Origin: Nitrospira sp. ST-bin5
GTDB taxonomy: Bacteria; Nitrospirota; Nitrospiria; Nitrospirales; Nitrospiraceae
DNA: 64,000 nt
Direction: 5' to 3'
Assembly (NCBI GenBank): GCA_002083555.1
Contig: MSXN01000013.1
Location: forward strand, 124,001 to 188,000
Positions 35,951 through 45,780 of this stretch are shown in pieces. Below the pieces are notes generated by a model that searched no databases, was not told the DNA's origin, and saw only the letters and a program-made list of their open reading frames with translations. How positions within the stretch are numbered: position 1 is the stretch's first letter; the number at the start of each line of letters is the position of its first letter. The position numbers and the translations under genes were made by a program.

Positions 35951-37327
35951 ATGGAATCATACTCGGTCGAGCCCACGTCGCCTTCTGCTCCGTTTTCCCA
36001 TTCTGTCGAGGATCGGCCAGCCTGGTTGAGTATTGACCTTCGATTTGTCATTGCGACAGTCATCGTTTTCAGTGCGGTGGTGGCGACCACGATTCGATTC
36101 AGCCATGAGGTGTTCGACCCGCTGGCCGATGCGCTGAAGATTCAGGGGTGGGCCGCCATTGTCGCGCGTCCCAGTCTCCTCTGGTTTACGATGGGCATGG
36201 CGCTCATCGTCATTCGGACGTTGCTGTGGGTGCGGTATCGTCCTGTCGCCGCCGCATCCCCTGACGAGGCACCCCGCATGTCGATCATCATTCCCGCCTA
36301 TAACGAAGGGGCGATGGTGCGGCAGGCTGTGGACGCCTGCGCGTGGGCCGAGTATCCACGCGATCGTCTGGAGATCATTGTCATCGACGACGGCAGTACG
36401 GACGATACCTGGGTGCATGTAGACGCGGCGCAACGGGAGCGCCCTGACCTTGTGCAGACGATCCGGCTACCGGTAAATGCGGGGAAGCGGGCCGCGCTTG
36501 CGGCCGGATTTGCCAAGGCGACAAGGGAGATTCTCGTCACAGTCGACTCCGACAGTCTGCTCGAACGAGGCGCCCTGCTTGCGATCGCCGGCCCATTCAG
36601 AAATGAACGTGTCGGTGCGGTGGCGGGCAAAGTCTGTGTGCTGAACCGGTTTCAGTCGGTGTTGCCGCGTATGTTGCATGTTCGGTTTGTGCTCTCGTTC
36701 GACTTTCTGCGCAGCGTGCAATCGACATACGGGACGGTCTATTGCTGCCCGGGGGCGTTGTCTGCCTATCGTGCGTCGGTCGTGCAGGCGCTGGTTCCTG
36801 CCTGGCAGCACCAGCGGTTTCTCGGCGAAGTGTGTACGATCGGCGAGGACCGGGCATTGACCAACGATGTGTTGGCCGCCGGCTATCAAGCGGTGTACCA
36901 GCGGACTGCCGTGGTGCAGACGCTGGCGCCGGAGACCTATCGGAAACTGTGTCGGATGTTCCTGCGGTGGGACCGCAGCTATATTCGGGAGGAAATACGG
37001 CTCTGGAAGATTATGTGGACACTGCCCTTCCCGGCGATGGCCTTGACGTTGATCGAGACGACGGTCACGAATCTCCGGTACCCGGTCGCCTATAGCTCAC
37101 TGGGACTGATGCTGTATCTGAGCGTCCAGGATCCGCTGACGATCGTGCGTCTATTGATCTCGATCGGCATCGTATCCATTTTTTATTCGCTCTACTTTCT
37201 CCACAGCGAACGCTCCCGTGAGTTCTTCTACGGCATTCTCTATGCCTATTTCCATTTCCTGAGTCTTTTGTGGATTTTCCCCTATGCATTGGTGACCGTC
37301 CGTAACCGCACCTGGATGACCCGCTAG
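35951..37327 (+). CDS. Processive family 2 glycosyltransferase, membrane-bound
   Basis: 458 residues. Two N-terminal membrane helices (about 31-50 and 74-95), a GT2 catalytic domain (about 108-345) and three or four C-terminal helices. Key residues: IDDGS (145-149), DSD (199-201) for metal and nucleotide-sugar binding, GED (298-300) with the catalytic base, and RW (339-340) of the processivity motif. This is the layout of hyaluronan, chitin or poly-GlcNAc synthases. It probably polymerises and exports an exopolysaccharide; no partner genes adjoin it. Confidence 0.9.
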   Translation: MESYSVEPTSPSAPFSHSVEDRPAWLSIDLRFVIATVIVFSAVVATTIRFSHEVFDPLADALKIQGWAAIVARPSLLWFTMGMALIVIRTLLWVRYRPVAAASPDEAPRMSIIIPAYNEGAMVRQAVDACAWAEYPRDRLEIIVIDDGSTDDTWVHVDAAQRERPDLVQTIRLPVNAGKRAALAAGFAKATREILVTVDSDSLLERGALLAIAGPFRNERVGAVAGKVCVLNRFQSVLPRMLHVRFVLSFDFLRSVQSTYGTVYCCPGALSAYRASVVQALVPAWQHQRFLGEVCTIGEDRALTNDVLAAGYQAVYQRTAVVQTLAPETYRKLCRMFLRWDRSYIREEIRLWKIMWTLPFPAMALTLIETTVTNLRYPVAYSSLGLMLYLSVQDPLTIVRLLISIGIVSIFYSLYFLHSERSREFFYGILYAYFHFLSLLWIFPYALVTVRNRTWMTR

Positions 37328-37483
37328 GCCGGGGGGCATGTCCCGTGAATCTTGAGTCTGTGTTGCGAGCGGTGTAGTCGAATGCCCGAGTCGCACAAGT
37401 TGTTTATTTCCATCATCAGGAGGGATCGGTATACTAGCCGCCAGTGCTGCGGTGCGTATGGCCAATTTCAAACGGGGGAAAGA

Positions 37484-37813
37484 ATGGGAATTCAAAAAGG
37501 TTGGGGCAATGTTGGCATGATGGCGCTGTTGCTTTGTGTCCTCGGTGGCGTTGGTGGAGCCGTGTCGCCCGTTTTTGCCGACGAACCGATGGTCGATCTG
37601 AATAGTCCTGAGGCGATCCGCCATACGCTCGAACAGCAGACGGGTAAGCGAGCGAAGCTGAAACTTCAATCCGGACAGGAGTTGGAAGGCAAGATCTCCA
37701 AAGTCGGATCCAATGTCGTTGTCGTCAGCGAGCTCAGCGGGATGGAGTTTTTCGATGCAACCGTGCGGGTCGATCAAGTGGCCGCGGTCATCGTCCGGGT
37801 GCGTACGAAGTAG
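37484..37813 (+). CDS. Small exported protein with an Sm-like fold
   Basis: 109 residues from the ATG after a GGGGGAAAG site. A signal peptide (about 1-32) precedes a small domain with KLKLQSGQELEGKISKVG ... VVVVSEL, the pattern of an Sm/LSM-type five-stranded barrel. Being secreted it is unlikely to bind RNA; a structural or assembly role is possible. Function unknown. Confidence 0.72.
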   Translation: MGIQKGWGNVGMMALLLCVLGGVGGAVSPVFADEPMVDLNSPEAIRHTLEQQTGKRAKLKLQSGQELEGKISKVGSNVVVVSELSGMEFFDATVRVDQVAAVIVRVRTK

Positions 37814-37887
37814 GCGCCTCCTTCGGGAGCGTTTTGAGCGGTCTTCGGTATTCGAATCTCCTGGTGATGGAGGTTCAGCGTTGGGGC

Positions 37888-38832
37888 CTAGCCGAGCCGA
37901 GCCCGGCCATGGGGTGCGGTCAGATCCTGATCTGGCCCCACGGGGACGATGCGGGTAGGGTTGATGTCATCGTGCGTCACATAGTAGTGGCGCTTGATGT
38001 GATCGAAATTGACGGTTTCGGCGATGCCGTCGGTTTGGTAGAGATCTCTGAGATAACCGAAGAGGTTCGGATAATCGATAATGCGGCGGATGTTGCATTT
38101 GAAGTGGCCGTGATAGACCGCATCGAAGCGGACCAGGGTGACAAACAACCGCCAGTCGGATTCGACGAACTCCGAGCCGAAGAGATAACGTTGATGCGCC
38201 AGCCGCGCATCGAGGATATCCAGCGCATCAAATAACCGATGCACCGCCTTCTCGTAAGCCTGTTGGGACGTCGCGAATCCTGCCCGATAGACCCCATCGT
38301 TGACGTTTTCGTACAAAAAGGAATTGAGATCATCGATCTCCTTGCGAAGCCCTTCCGGATAGAGATCGATCGGGCTCTCGGTGAAGCGGTTGAACTCGCT
38401 ATTGAAGATCCGCATGAGATCGTCGTCGGAATTGGTGACGATGCGTTTCGTCGCGGTATCCCACAGTACCGGCACGGTAATGCGTCCGATATAGTGTGGA
38501 TCGGTGGCCTTGTAGGCTTCACTCAGGAAGTGAAACCCGTTGATTGTGTCGAGGGAATGTCCCGGGCCTTGGCGAAAGGCCCATCCTCTCTCGTCGCGAA
38601 TCGGGTCGACGGCGGTCATCCCGATAATTCCCTCCAGCTGTTTGAGCTTCCGTACGATGATGGTGCGGTGTGCCCAGGGGCAGGCCCACGACACATAGAG
38701 ATGGTAGCGGCCTGGTTCTGCCGGATAGCCGGAACTCCCGGTGGAGGTCACATAGTGGCGAAAGGCATCCGCCTGACGTGTGAACTCGCCGTCGCCGGAT
38801 TGTTCGTCTGGAAACTGCGCCTGGATTGTCAC
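37888..38832 (-). CDS. Glutathionyl-hydroquinone reductase (Xi-class GST)
   Basis: 314 residues. The catalytic CPWA motif with Cys51 (SWACPWAHR) and the long C-terminal domain with YPEGL and NDGVYRAGF are diagnostic of the family. The enzyme removes glutathione from glutathionyl-hydroquinones, maintaining quinones in reduced form. No glutathione synthesis genes lie nearby. Cytoplasmic; acts as a dimer in known members. Confidence 0.93.
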   Translation of the reverse strand: MTIQAQFPDEQSGDGEFTRQADAFRHYVTSTGSSGYPAEPGRYHLYVSWACPWAHRTIIVRKLKQLEGIIGMTAVDPIRDERGWAFRQGPGHSLDTINGFHFLSEAYKATDPHYIGRITVPVLWDTATKRIVTNSDDDLMRIFNSEFNRFTESPIDLYPEGLRKEIDDLNSFLYENVNDGVYRAGFATSQQAYEKAVHRLFDALDILDARLAHQRYLFGSEFVESDWRLFVTLVRFDAVYHGHFKCNIRRIIDYPNLFGYLRDLYQTDGIAETVNFDHIKRHYYVTHDDINPTRIVPVGPDQDLTAPHGRARLG

Positions 38833-38848
38833 GTTGCACCAGCTCTTG

Positions 38849-39016
38849 GTGATCCGGGAAATTCTTATTCACATTATCGCATACGTGTGTCTTCTCGGGT
38901 TAGGTTTATCTGGTGTGGCCTGCTGGTCGGAGGGGCGGTTGCAGCAAAGGGGGATGTTCAGTAAAGTGAAAGAATATGAGGTTTCAACGGAAGTGTTTGG
39001 CGACGTTCCGGTTTGA
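38849..39016 (+). CDS. Candidate 55-residue lipoprotein
   Basis: A frame starting with GTG at 38849 encodes a hydrophobic segment ending in a lipobox-like LSGVAC and a 33-residue polar tail. It ends just before the DUF2238 gene. No ribosome site is visible, so this is a weak candidate. Confidence 0.22.
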   Translation: MIREILIHIIAYVCLLGLGLSGVACWSEGRLQQRGMFSKVKEYEVSTEVFGDVPV

Positions 39017-39048
39017 GGATGGGCCCAGCGGAGAACAGGGAGATGCAT

Positions 39049-39681
39049 GTGAATCGCAAGATGCTCGTATCGGCCGGACTGTTAGTCTGGTACGTGGCGG
39101 TGTCCGTATGGATGGCGCAGGCTCCGACCGATCCCCAATTCTGGTTGATCGCGAGTATTCTGCCGGCGCTGTTCGTCGTCGTGCTGATCGCGACCTATCG
39201 TCATCTTCCCTTATCCCCGGCCTCCTATGGCCTGATCACCGCCTTTCTGACGTTGCACACCATCGGGGTGCACTATACCTATGCGGAAGTCCCGGTCGGG
39301 TTGTGGATGGATCAAGTCCTGCACCTCGGACGCAATCATTTCGATCGGATCGTGCACTTCAGCTTCGGGTTCCTGCTCGCCTATCCCATGGAAGAACTCT
39401 TCCGCCTGAGTGCGACGGTACAGGGATGGGTGGTGTACTACCTGCCGGTGATGACTGTTCTAGGTTTGAGCGGACTCTGGGAGATTATTGAATCATGGGT
39501 GGCCAGTGCCGTGCATCCCGAGCTGGGCGTGACCTACTTGGGTTCCCAGGGGGACATCTGGGACGCCCAGAAGGACATGGCCGCCGCCCTCTACGGAGCC
39601 TTGCTGTGCGTGTCGATCCTGATGGTGGTTCGGGCGCTACGAGGGGCCCGGTCCGAGCTTCAAACCGAGATCGCTGAATAA
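39049..39681 (+). CDS. DUF2238 (YjdF-like) integral membrane protein, copy 1
   Basis: 210 residues if it starts at the GTG preceded by AGGGAG; an earlier ATG at 39019 is possible. Six or so membrane helices and the conserved family motifs HYTYAEVP, DRIVHF, ELF and QGDIWDAQKDM. The acidic and His residues inside helices suggest a metal- or proton-linked function, but the family is uncharacterised. A paralogue follows after nine bases. Confidence 0.82.
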   Translation: MNRKMLVSAGLLVWYVAVSVWMAQAPTDPQFWLIASILPALFVVVLIATYRHLPLSPASYGLITAFLTLHTIGVHYTYAEVPVGLWMDQVLHLGRNHFDRIVHFSFGFLLAYPMEELFRLSATVQGWVVYYLPVMTVLGLSGLWEIIESWVASAVHPELGVTYLGSQGDIWDAQKDMAAALYGALLCVSILMVVRALRGARSELQTEIAE

Positions 39682-39690
39682 TCCTCCGAT

Positions 39691-40347
39691 ATGAACGCCG
39701 GGGTGACAGAGCGCCACGGCGCGGAATCAGGGAACCGCCGGATCCTGGTTGGATTGCTGCTCGCCTATTGTGTGTTCTGGGTTTGGCTGGCGATCGATCC
39801 GTTGAATCGACGGGACTGGCTGCTGGAAAATCTGTTGGTGCTGATCCTGATCCCTCTGCTGCTCCTCACCTATCGCCGCTTTGAGTTCTCCCTCTCGTCC
39901 TACTGTCTGATCGGGTTATTTTTGGTGCTCCACGCCTTCGGGGCGCACTACACCTATGCAGAAGTCCCTCTTGGGTTTTGGCTCAGAGATCTGGGAGGGT
40001 TGAGTCGGAATCCGTTTGATCGCATCGCCCATTTCGCTTACGGCGTGTTCCTGGTGTATCCCATTCGTGAATTGCTTGTGCGTCAGACCGGCCTGCGGGG
40101 TTGGTGGGCCTATGCATTGCCGATCTGTATCGTGCTGGCGCAGAGCGGTCTTTTCGAAGTGCTGGAAGCGATCGTGGCGATGATCGTCAGTCCCGAACTG
40201 GGGAATATCTATCTCGGAACCCAGGGAGATGAGTGGGATGCCCAACATGACATGGCGGCGGCCCTGGGCGGCTCGATCCTGACTATGGGTATCGTGTTCG
40301 TGTTGCCCGTGGCGTTCAAGTCCAACGCGAATCCTTCATCCCTGTAA
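39691..40347 (+). CDS. DUF2238 (YjdF-like) integral membrane protein, copy 2
   Basis: 218 residues, clearly homologous to copy 1: HYTYAEVP, DRIAHF, IREL and QGDEWDAQHDM are all kept, while the rest has diverged. It starts nine bases after copy 1 and is probably co-translated. The pair may form a heteromer. Confidence 0.85.
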   Translation: MNAGVTERHGAESGNRRILVGLLLAYCVFWVWLAIDPLNRRDWLLENLLVLILIPLLLLTYRRFEFSLSSYCLIGLFLVLHAFGAHYTYAEVPLGFWLRDLGGLSRNPFDRIAHFAYGVFLVYPIRELLVRQTGLRGWWAYALPICIVLAQSGLFEVLEAIVAMIVSPELGNIYLGTQGDEWDAQHDMAAALGGSILTMGIVFVLPVAFKSNANPSSL

Positions 40348-40514
40348 TCCTCTGTAGCCTGTCTAAGGCATTGGTGCATTTTACCACGGTCCGTATTTCA
40401 TACCCGTAGCATAATGCCTCGGGCGTCTTCCACGAGTCCCGAAAAACCAGGATTTTCTCAGGCATGTCTCATGCTGATTCTAGTCCCGGAAGACTTACGG
40501 GAAGGCGTTGGTCG

Positions 40515-41735
40515 ATGGTAGTTGGCGCAGAAACAGGGGGGGCGTGTGCGAACCGCGGCAGAGTCCGTCGAGGGTTGTCTACGTTCGGATTGATGGTGGT
40601 GTTGAGTGCTGCCGTAGGGGCTTGCGAGAAGCCGTCCGATCGGACGGTTGAGGTCAAGACAGCGGCAGGTGCTCCACCTGGCGTGCTCCATCTCACACAA
40701 GAAGAACTTGCGAGGACGGTCATCGATGTCTCCCCTGTCGGCCGGGGGCAGGTGCGTGTGCCGAGGGAGTTCACCGCAACCGTTCAATCCAATGAAAACG
40801 AACTGGCCGAGGTCACCACGCTGATTCGTGGGCGGGTGGTGAAAGTGTATGTGGATGTCGGACAGGATGTGAAGAAAGACGCGCTGCTGGCTCTACTCCA
40901 CAGTACCGATCTCGGTGTGACGGAAGGGGCCTATCTGAAAGCGGTGGCGCAGCTGCACGAGGCGGAGCTGGCCTATGAACGTGCCAGGGACTTGCACGAG
41001 CATAAGGCGGTGAGTCTGGCCGAATTGCAACGCCGCGAGGCCGAGATGAAAACGGCGCGGGCCGAGGCCCGTGAAACGCAGAACCGCCTGGAGCTGCTCG
41101 GTGTGCCACGGCAGGAAGTCGAGCGCCTGCATCGCGACCATACGATCAAAGCGGATGTGCCGCTGCGCGCGCCGTTCGACGGCCGGGTCATCATGCGTAA
41201 TATCACCAGAGGCGAGGTGGTCGAGACAAATCAGAAGTTCTTCACCGTCGCCGATCTTTCGGATGTGTGGGTGGTCGGCAACGTGCCGGAGAAGGACGTG
41301 CAATTCATTCGCAAGGACCAGAAAGTCGACGTCATCGTGTCCGCTTATCCTCATGCCGTCTTTCCGGGAACGATCACCTACATCAGCGATGTGCTTGACC
41401 CGGCCACCAGGACAATGCGTCTGCGGGTGACAGTGCCGAATCCTGATCGACTGCTGAAGCCCGAAATGTTTGCTTCCGTCCGCGTGTATGCCGCGCCAAA
41501 TCCCGACGCCTTGACCATCCCGTCGGCTGCTGTCCAAAACGGGCCGAGCGGAAAAATGGCGTTTGTCCGGCGGGGAGAGCGTGAGTTTGAAGTGCGGACC
41601 GTCAAGTTGGGGCTGGAGCAGGGAGATTTCGTGACAGTGTTAGAAGGGGTGTCCGAGGGTGAACCGGTGGTGACGCGTGGAGCGTTCATGCTCAAGTCTG
41701 AATTGGAACGGCACAAGATCGAGCCTACACCATGA
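40515..41735 (+). CDS. RND efflux periplasmic adaptor (CusB/CzcB type)
   Basis: 406 residues from the ATG at 40515 (GGAAGG about 10 bases upstream); an ATG at 40464 would add 17 residues. A membrane or lipoprotein signal ends in VGAC. A barrel-sandwich hybrid domain (LIRGRVVKVYVDVGQDV and LRAPFDGRVIMRNITRGE) flanks an alpha-hairpin, followed by beta-barrel and membrane-proximal domains. It bridges the RND pump to an outer-membrane channel. The pump gene overlaps its stop by 4 bases. No outer-membrane factor gene adjoins. Confidence 0.9.
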   Translation: MVVGAETGGACANRGRVRRGLSTFGLMVVLSAAVGACEKPSDRTVEVKTAAGAPPGVLHLTQEELARTVIDVSPVGRGQVRVPREFTATVQSNENELAEVTTLIRGRVVKVYVDVGQDVKKDALLALLHSTDLGVTEGAYLKAVAQLHEAELAYERARDLHEHKAVSLAELQRREAEMKTARAEARETQNRLELLGVPRQEVERLHRDHTIKADVPLRAPFDGRVIMRNITRGEVVETNQKFFTVADLSDVWVVGNVPEKDVQFIRKDQKVDVIVSAYPHAVFPGTITYISDVLDPATRTMRLRVTVPNPDRLLKPEMFASVRVYAAPNPDALTIPSAAVQNGPSGKMAFVRRGEREFEVRTVKLGLEQGDFVTVLEGVSEGEPVVTRGAFMLKSELERHKIEPTP

Positions 41736-44700
41736 TTGCGGCTCTGCTGGAGTTTTCCCTTCGCCAGCGGATCCTCGTGCTGGGTCTGGCGTGCCTGCTG
41801 TCTGTGGCTGGCCTCTGGGCCTTCCAATCGATTCCGATCGATGCCTATCCCGATGTGACGAATATCCAGGTGCAGATCCTGACCGATGCCCCGGGGCTCT
41901 CGCCGGTTGAAGTGGAGCGGTTCATTACCTATCCGCTTGAGCTGCAGATGACCGGCCTGCCGGGCTTGGCGGAGATCCGGTCCCTTTCCAAATTCGCCCT
42001 GTCCCAGATTACGGTCGTCTTCAACGACGATGTAGATATCTATTTCGCGCGCCAGTTGGTGCTCGAACGGATGATCGCGGCAAAGGAGCGGTTGCCCGAA
42101 GGGCTTGATCCGGTGATGGCGCCGGTCAGCACCGGGTTGGGCGAGGTGTATCAATATTACGTCGAAGGGCCGGGTGCGGGCACGATCGATCCCGCGATCG
42201 CCGAGGCGGAGTTGACCGATCAACGGACGCTTCAGGACTGGGTCTTGCGGCCGCTCCTCAAAAGCGTGCCCGGCGTCATCGATGTGAACGGCATGGGCGG
42301 GTTCGTCAAACAGTATCAGATCGTCGTGGACCCGGCGAAGCTGCGAAAATACGATCTGACGCTGCACGATATTGATGATGCCGTGGCCAAGAACAACGCC
42401 AACGCCGGAGGCAATGTGCTGGAGCGCCATGCGGAGCGCGCGATCGTTCGCGGCCTTGGCCTCATCAAGACGGTGAGCGATATCGAATCCATCATCGTGA
42501 AGGAGTCCGGCGGTACACCGGTGTTCGTGCGCGACGTCGCCGAAGTCCGCATCGGACACGCCGTGCGTCACGGCGCCGTAGTGCTCAACGGCGAGCGCGA
42601 GATCGTCATCGGGACGGTGCTCATGATCCGGGGCGGCAACGCCCGTCGGGTGGTTGACGCCGTCAAGGCGAAGGTGGAGGACCTGCAGCAGGACCATGTC
42701 CTTCCGGCAGGTATGAAGATTCTTCCATTTTACGACCGCATTGAGCTCGTGACGGCTGCGATCAACACAGTGCGGGACGCGTTGATCGAGGGGATTGTGC
42801 TGGTCGTCTTCGTGTTCTTCTTCTTTCTGGGCCATGTGCGCAGCGCGATCGTAGTCACGGCGACGTTGATCGTCACCCCGCTGGTGACGTTCATCGTGAT
42901 GGAACGGTTCGGACTCTCCGCCAATCTCATGACGCTCGGCGGACTGGCCATCGCCATCGGCGAAATCGCGGACGGATCGCTGGTCGTGGTCGAGAACGTC
43001 TATCGCCACCTCGCCGAGAATCACGGGGGAGTGAAGAAGAGTAAGCTGGAAGTCATTCTGCACGCCACCAAAGAGGTAGGCCGGCCGATTCTCTTCGGGA
43101 TTCTGATCATCAGCGTGGTGTTCCTGCCGCTCCTGTCGCTTCAGGGGATGGAGGGAAAGATGTTTGCGCCGCTGGCCTATACGCTCGTCATCGCCCTCCT
43201 GGCCTCCGTGATCGTTACACTGACATTGTCGCCGGTGCTGGCGTCGATCATGCTGCGGGGGGATCACCCGGAAGAGACGCGCCTGACAAGCTGGATGAAG
43301 CAGCGCTATCTACCGATATTGCAGTGGACGCTGAGTCATCGCAGTGCTGTTCTGGTCGGTTCCACGGCCATCGTAGTGGCCAGCCTTGCGCTGATTCCGT
43401 TCGTCGGGCGCGAATTTATTCCGCTGCTGGAGGAGGGCGCCCTGACACCGCAGATCGTGCGATTGCCGAGCGTGTCTCTACCCGAATCCATCGAGATGGA
43501 GAAGCAGACCCATAAGGCGATGCTGGAATTTCCTGAAGTGCGGATGGCCGTGAGCAAGATCGGACGGCCTGACATCGCGTTCGGGCCTGAGGAACCGAAC
43601 GAAAGCGATCCGATCGTCTCGCTTCGTGACCGGAGCACTTGGACGACCGCGACCACTCAGCCGAAATTGACTGATGCGATCAGGACCAAGCTGGCGGAGA
43701 TTCCTGGGATTTCCGTCCTGATGAGCCAGCCCATCCAGGAACGGGTGGACGAACTCATTTCGGGAATCAGGACGATGTGCGCGATCAAGCTCTACGGAGC
43801 GGACCTCGATGTGCTGCATGAGAAGGCTGAGGAGATCGCTGCCTTGATGCAACAGATCAAGGGCGTGAAAGACATCAAAGTCGAGCAAATTGCCGGCCAG
43901 CCCTATCTGACCGTCGACATCGACCGCCAGAAGATCGCCCGCTTCGGGATCAATGTGGCTGACGTGCAGGAGATCATCGCCACCGCTATCGGTGGCAGGG
44001 CCGCGACTCAAGTGTACGAAGGCGAGCGGCGATTCCAATTGACCCTCCGGTTTCCAGAAGCGCAGCGCAACAGTGTGGCGACCATCGGAGAAATCCGGGT
44101 GAAAGCCGCTTCCGGAGCCCTCATTCCCATGAGCGAGTTGGGGACCATCGAGATGCGGGAGGGGCCGCTCCGGATCAGCCGCGAACAGGTCACCCGTCGT
44201 ATCTTTATCGGATTCAATGTCGTGGGGCGTGATATCGGCGGCGTGGTCGATGAAGGGCGGAGGAAGCTGGCGTCGCAGCTTCGCCTGCCGGAAGGGTACC
44301 GGGTGACGTGGGGCGGAGCCTTCGAGAACATGGAACGGGCCAATTCGCGGTTGTTGATCGTCGTGCCGGTCACGCTGGGACTCGTCTTTTTTCTTCTCTT
44401 CTGGGCCTTCCATTCCCTGCGGTACGCGACATTGATCATTCTGAATCTTCCCTTCGCCTTGATTGGAGGCGTGGTGTCGCTGTGGCTCTCCGGCCAATAT
44501 TTGAGCGTGCCGGCGTCGATCGGCTTTATTGAGTTGTTCGGCCTGGCGGTGGGAAACGGGATTGTGTTGGTGTCCTACATCAATCAGTTGCGGAACGAAG
44601 GAACGCTGATGGATGACGCCATCATCACCGGTTGCAGCCTGCGGCTTCGTCCTGTGGTGATGACCATGATGACCACCTTGCTCGGACTGCTCCCCCTCGC

Positions 44701-44863
44701 GCTTGCGCAAGGTATCGGCGCGGAGGTGCAACGGCCTCTCGCAACGGTCGTGATCGGCGGCTTGTTCAGTTCGACAGCGCTGACCCTGGTCGTGCTTCCT
44801 GCTCTCTATCGGTGGTTTGCCGAGCGGGAAGCGGGGAAGGAACATGCGCCGGAATGGGTGTGA
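41732..44863 (+). CDS. Heavy-metal-type RND efflux pump (CzcA/CusA family)
   Basis: 1043 residues, the normal length for the HME-RND family, with SIPIDAYPDVTN after helix 1 and the helix-4 segment IGEIADGSLVVVENVYRHL. Asp and Glu of the proton relay are present, but the first Asp of the divalent-cation type (DFG..VD) is Ala, as in the monovalent CusA type. This suggests a CusA-like relay, though the substrate, metal ion or otherwise, cannot be fixed from sequence. It overlaps the adaptor gene (ATGA). Confidence 0.92.
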   Translation: MIAALLEFSLRQRILVLGLACLLSVAGLWAFQSIPIDAYPDVTNIQVQILTDAPGLSPVEVERFITYPLELQMTGLPGLAEIRSLSKFALSQITVVFNDDVDIYFARQLVLERMIAAKERLPEGLDPVMAPVSTGLGEVYQYYVEGPGAGTIDPAIAEAELTDQRTLQDWVLRPLLKSVPGVIDVNGMGGFVKQYQIVVDPAKLRKYDLTLHDIDDAVAKNNANAGGNVLERHAERAIVRGLGLIKTVSDIESIIVKESGGTPVFVRDVAEVRIGHAVRHGAVVLNGEREIVIGTVLMIRGGNARRVVDAVKAKVEDLQQDHVLPAGMKILPFYDRIELVTAAINTVRDALIEGIVLVVFVFFFFLGHVRSAIVVTATLIVTPLVTFIVMERFGLSANLMTLGGLAIAIGEIADGSLVVVENVYRHLAENHGGVKKSKLEVILHATKEVGRPILFGILIISVVFLPLLSLQGMEGKMFAPLAYTLVIALLASVIVTLTLSPVLASIMLRGDHPEETRLTSWMKQRYLPILQWTLSHRSAVLVGSTAIVVASLALIPFVGREFIPLLEEGALTPQIVRLPSVSLPESIEMEKQTHKAMLEFPEVRMAVSKIGRPDIAFGPEEPNESDPIVSLRDRSTWTTATTQPKLTDAIRTKLAEIPGISVLMSQPIQERVDELISGIRTMCAIKLYGADLDVLHEKAEEIAALMQQIKGVKDIKVEQIAGQPYLTVDIDRQKIARFGINVADVQEIIATAIGGRAATQVYEGERRFQLTLRFPEAQRNSVATIGEIRVKAASGALIPMSELGTIEMREGPLRISREQVTRRIFIGFNVVGRDIGGVVDEGRRKLASQLRLPEGYRVTWGGAFENMERANSRLLIVVPVTLGLVFFLLFWAFHSLRYATLIILNLPFALIGGVVSLWLSGQYLSVPASIGFIELFGLAVGNGIVLVSYINQLRNEGTLMDDAIITGCSLRLRPVVMTMMTTLLGLLPLALAQGIGAEVQRPLATVVIGGLFSSTALTLVVLPALYRWFAEREAGKEHAPEWV

Positions 44864-45187
44864 GAGGAGACGCGGGTGGATAGATCCGGCGCGTTGGTTC
44901 GGGCGAATGTAGGGCTCACGCGTGTTCGAGAAGCGCGAGTATCCTTGCTTTCGTTCGATCGAAGTGGCGTTGTGGAAATGGACGGTCATTTCGGCTGGAG
45001 TCATGTCAGCCAAGTGGGAGTAATGGGCAACCGCATGGTCGGGTGGTCTCTCTGCAGGTTGCTGAAACGGCTCGCCGCTTCGTTTGTCGTTGGTGAAGTG
45101 TGGGGGAGTCGGGTGAGGCGCTCCTGCTTTGAGCGGGATGAGGCTTCTGGCTGTGTCACGTGATCATCAACCTCAGGAGGTGACGAC
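44864..45187. other. Intergenic region before the DUF2934 gene
   Basis: No supported gene is seen. An 8-base palindrome TCACGTGA lies near 45156-45164, just upstream of the ribosome site of the next gene. Otherwise unremarkable. Confidence 0.35.
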
Positions 45188-45451
45188 ATGATGGTGAAGA
45201 CGAAGGCACCCAAGGGTCCGATGGATCCGAAGGGAACGGCGAAGCAGCGGGATGCGTCACAGACCCGCGCGACGCTTGCGGGAGCAGTCATGCAAGAAGC
45301 GATCGAACTGCCCGACGGCATGTGGGAGCGGATCGCGAAGAAAGCCTACGAGTTGTGGGAGCAACGCGGCTGCCGCGAGGGGCTGGAGCTCCAAGACTGG
45401 TTCGATGCGGAGGGGATTGTGATGGAAGAGATTCACGAAGCCCGCGAATGA
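45188..45451 (+). CDS. DUF2934 small protein
   Basis: 87 residues after a strong AGGAGGTGA site. The second half matches the DUF2934 pattern: RIAKKAYELWEQRGC followed by DWFDAE, a short helix-turn-helix-like unit. The N-terminal half is Lys/Pro-rich and probably disordered. Family function is unknown. Confidence 0.8.
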   Translation: MMVKTKAPKGPMDPKGTAKQRDASQTRATLAGAVMQEAIELPDGMWERIAKKAYELWEQRGCREGLELQDWFDAEGIVMEEIHEARE

Positions 45452-45588
45452 GCGGAGTGCGTCGTTCGTCTCTCGTGAAGCGCATCTCGTCTCCGGATTC
45501 AGACGCGTCACGAAGGTCCGGCGCTTCATACGGTACCGTCGATTAGACCGTGCATCTGTCGTCAAACCTGCGGCGGAAGGCGAGGATT

Positions 45589-45780
45589 ATGATTCGTAAT
45601 GTGGGAATCGTGGAACGATGGATCCGGGTCATGGGCGGACTCATCCTGATGATCCTCGGGGTCACGCTGCCTATTCCGTTTTGGGCTGAAGAAATCGCGG
45701 AGACGATCGGATTGCTCGCCGTGGTCTCCGGCGCAGTAGGATATTGTCCGGTAAAACATCTGAACGCGCGGGCGAGGTGA
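45589..45780 (+). CDS. DUF2892 small membrane protein
   Basis: 63 residues from the ATG at 45589 with AAGGCGAGG upstream. Two membrane helices separated by a short loop, N-terminal NVGIVERWIRV and a C-terminal GYCPVKHL, all hallmarks of DUF2892 (the membrane part of YgaP). In other bacteria the unit is linked to rhodanese or sulfide metabolism; here it stands alone. Confidence 0.82.
   Translation: MIRNVGIVERWIRVMGGLILMILGVTLPIPFWAEEIAETIGLLAVVSGAVGYCPVKHLNARAR

Noticed and set aside
41378..43267. 629-codon minus-strand frame opposite the RND pump
   Set aside because: It is the antisense of a conserved pump gene, His/Asp/Arg-rich with no recognisable fold; an artefact of GC-rich third positions.
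43478..45013. 511-codon minus-strand frame
   Set aside because: Antisense of the RND pump end; His/Gln/Arg-rich composition and no domain.
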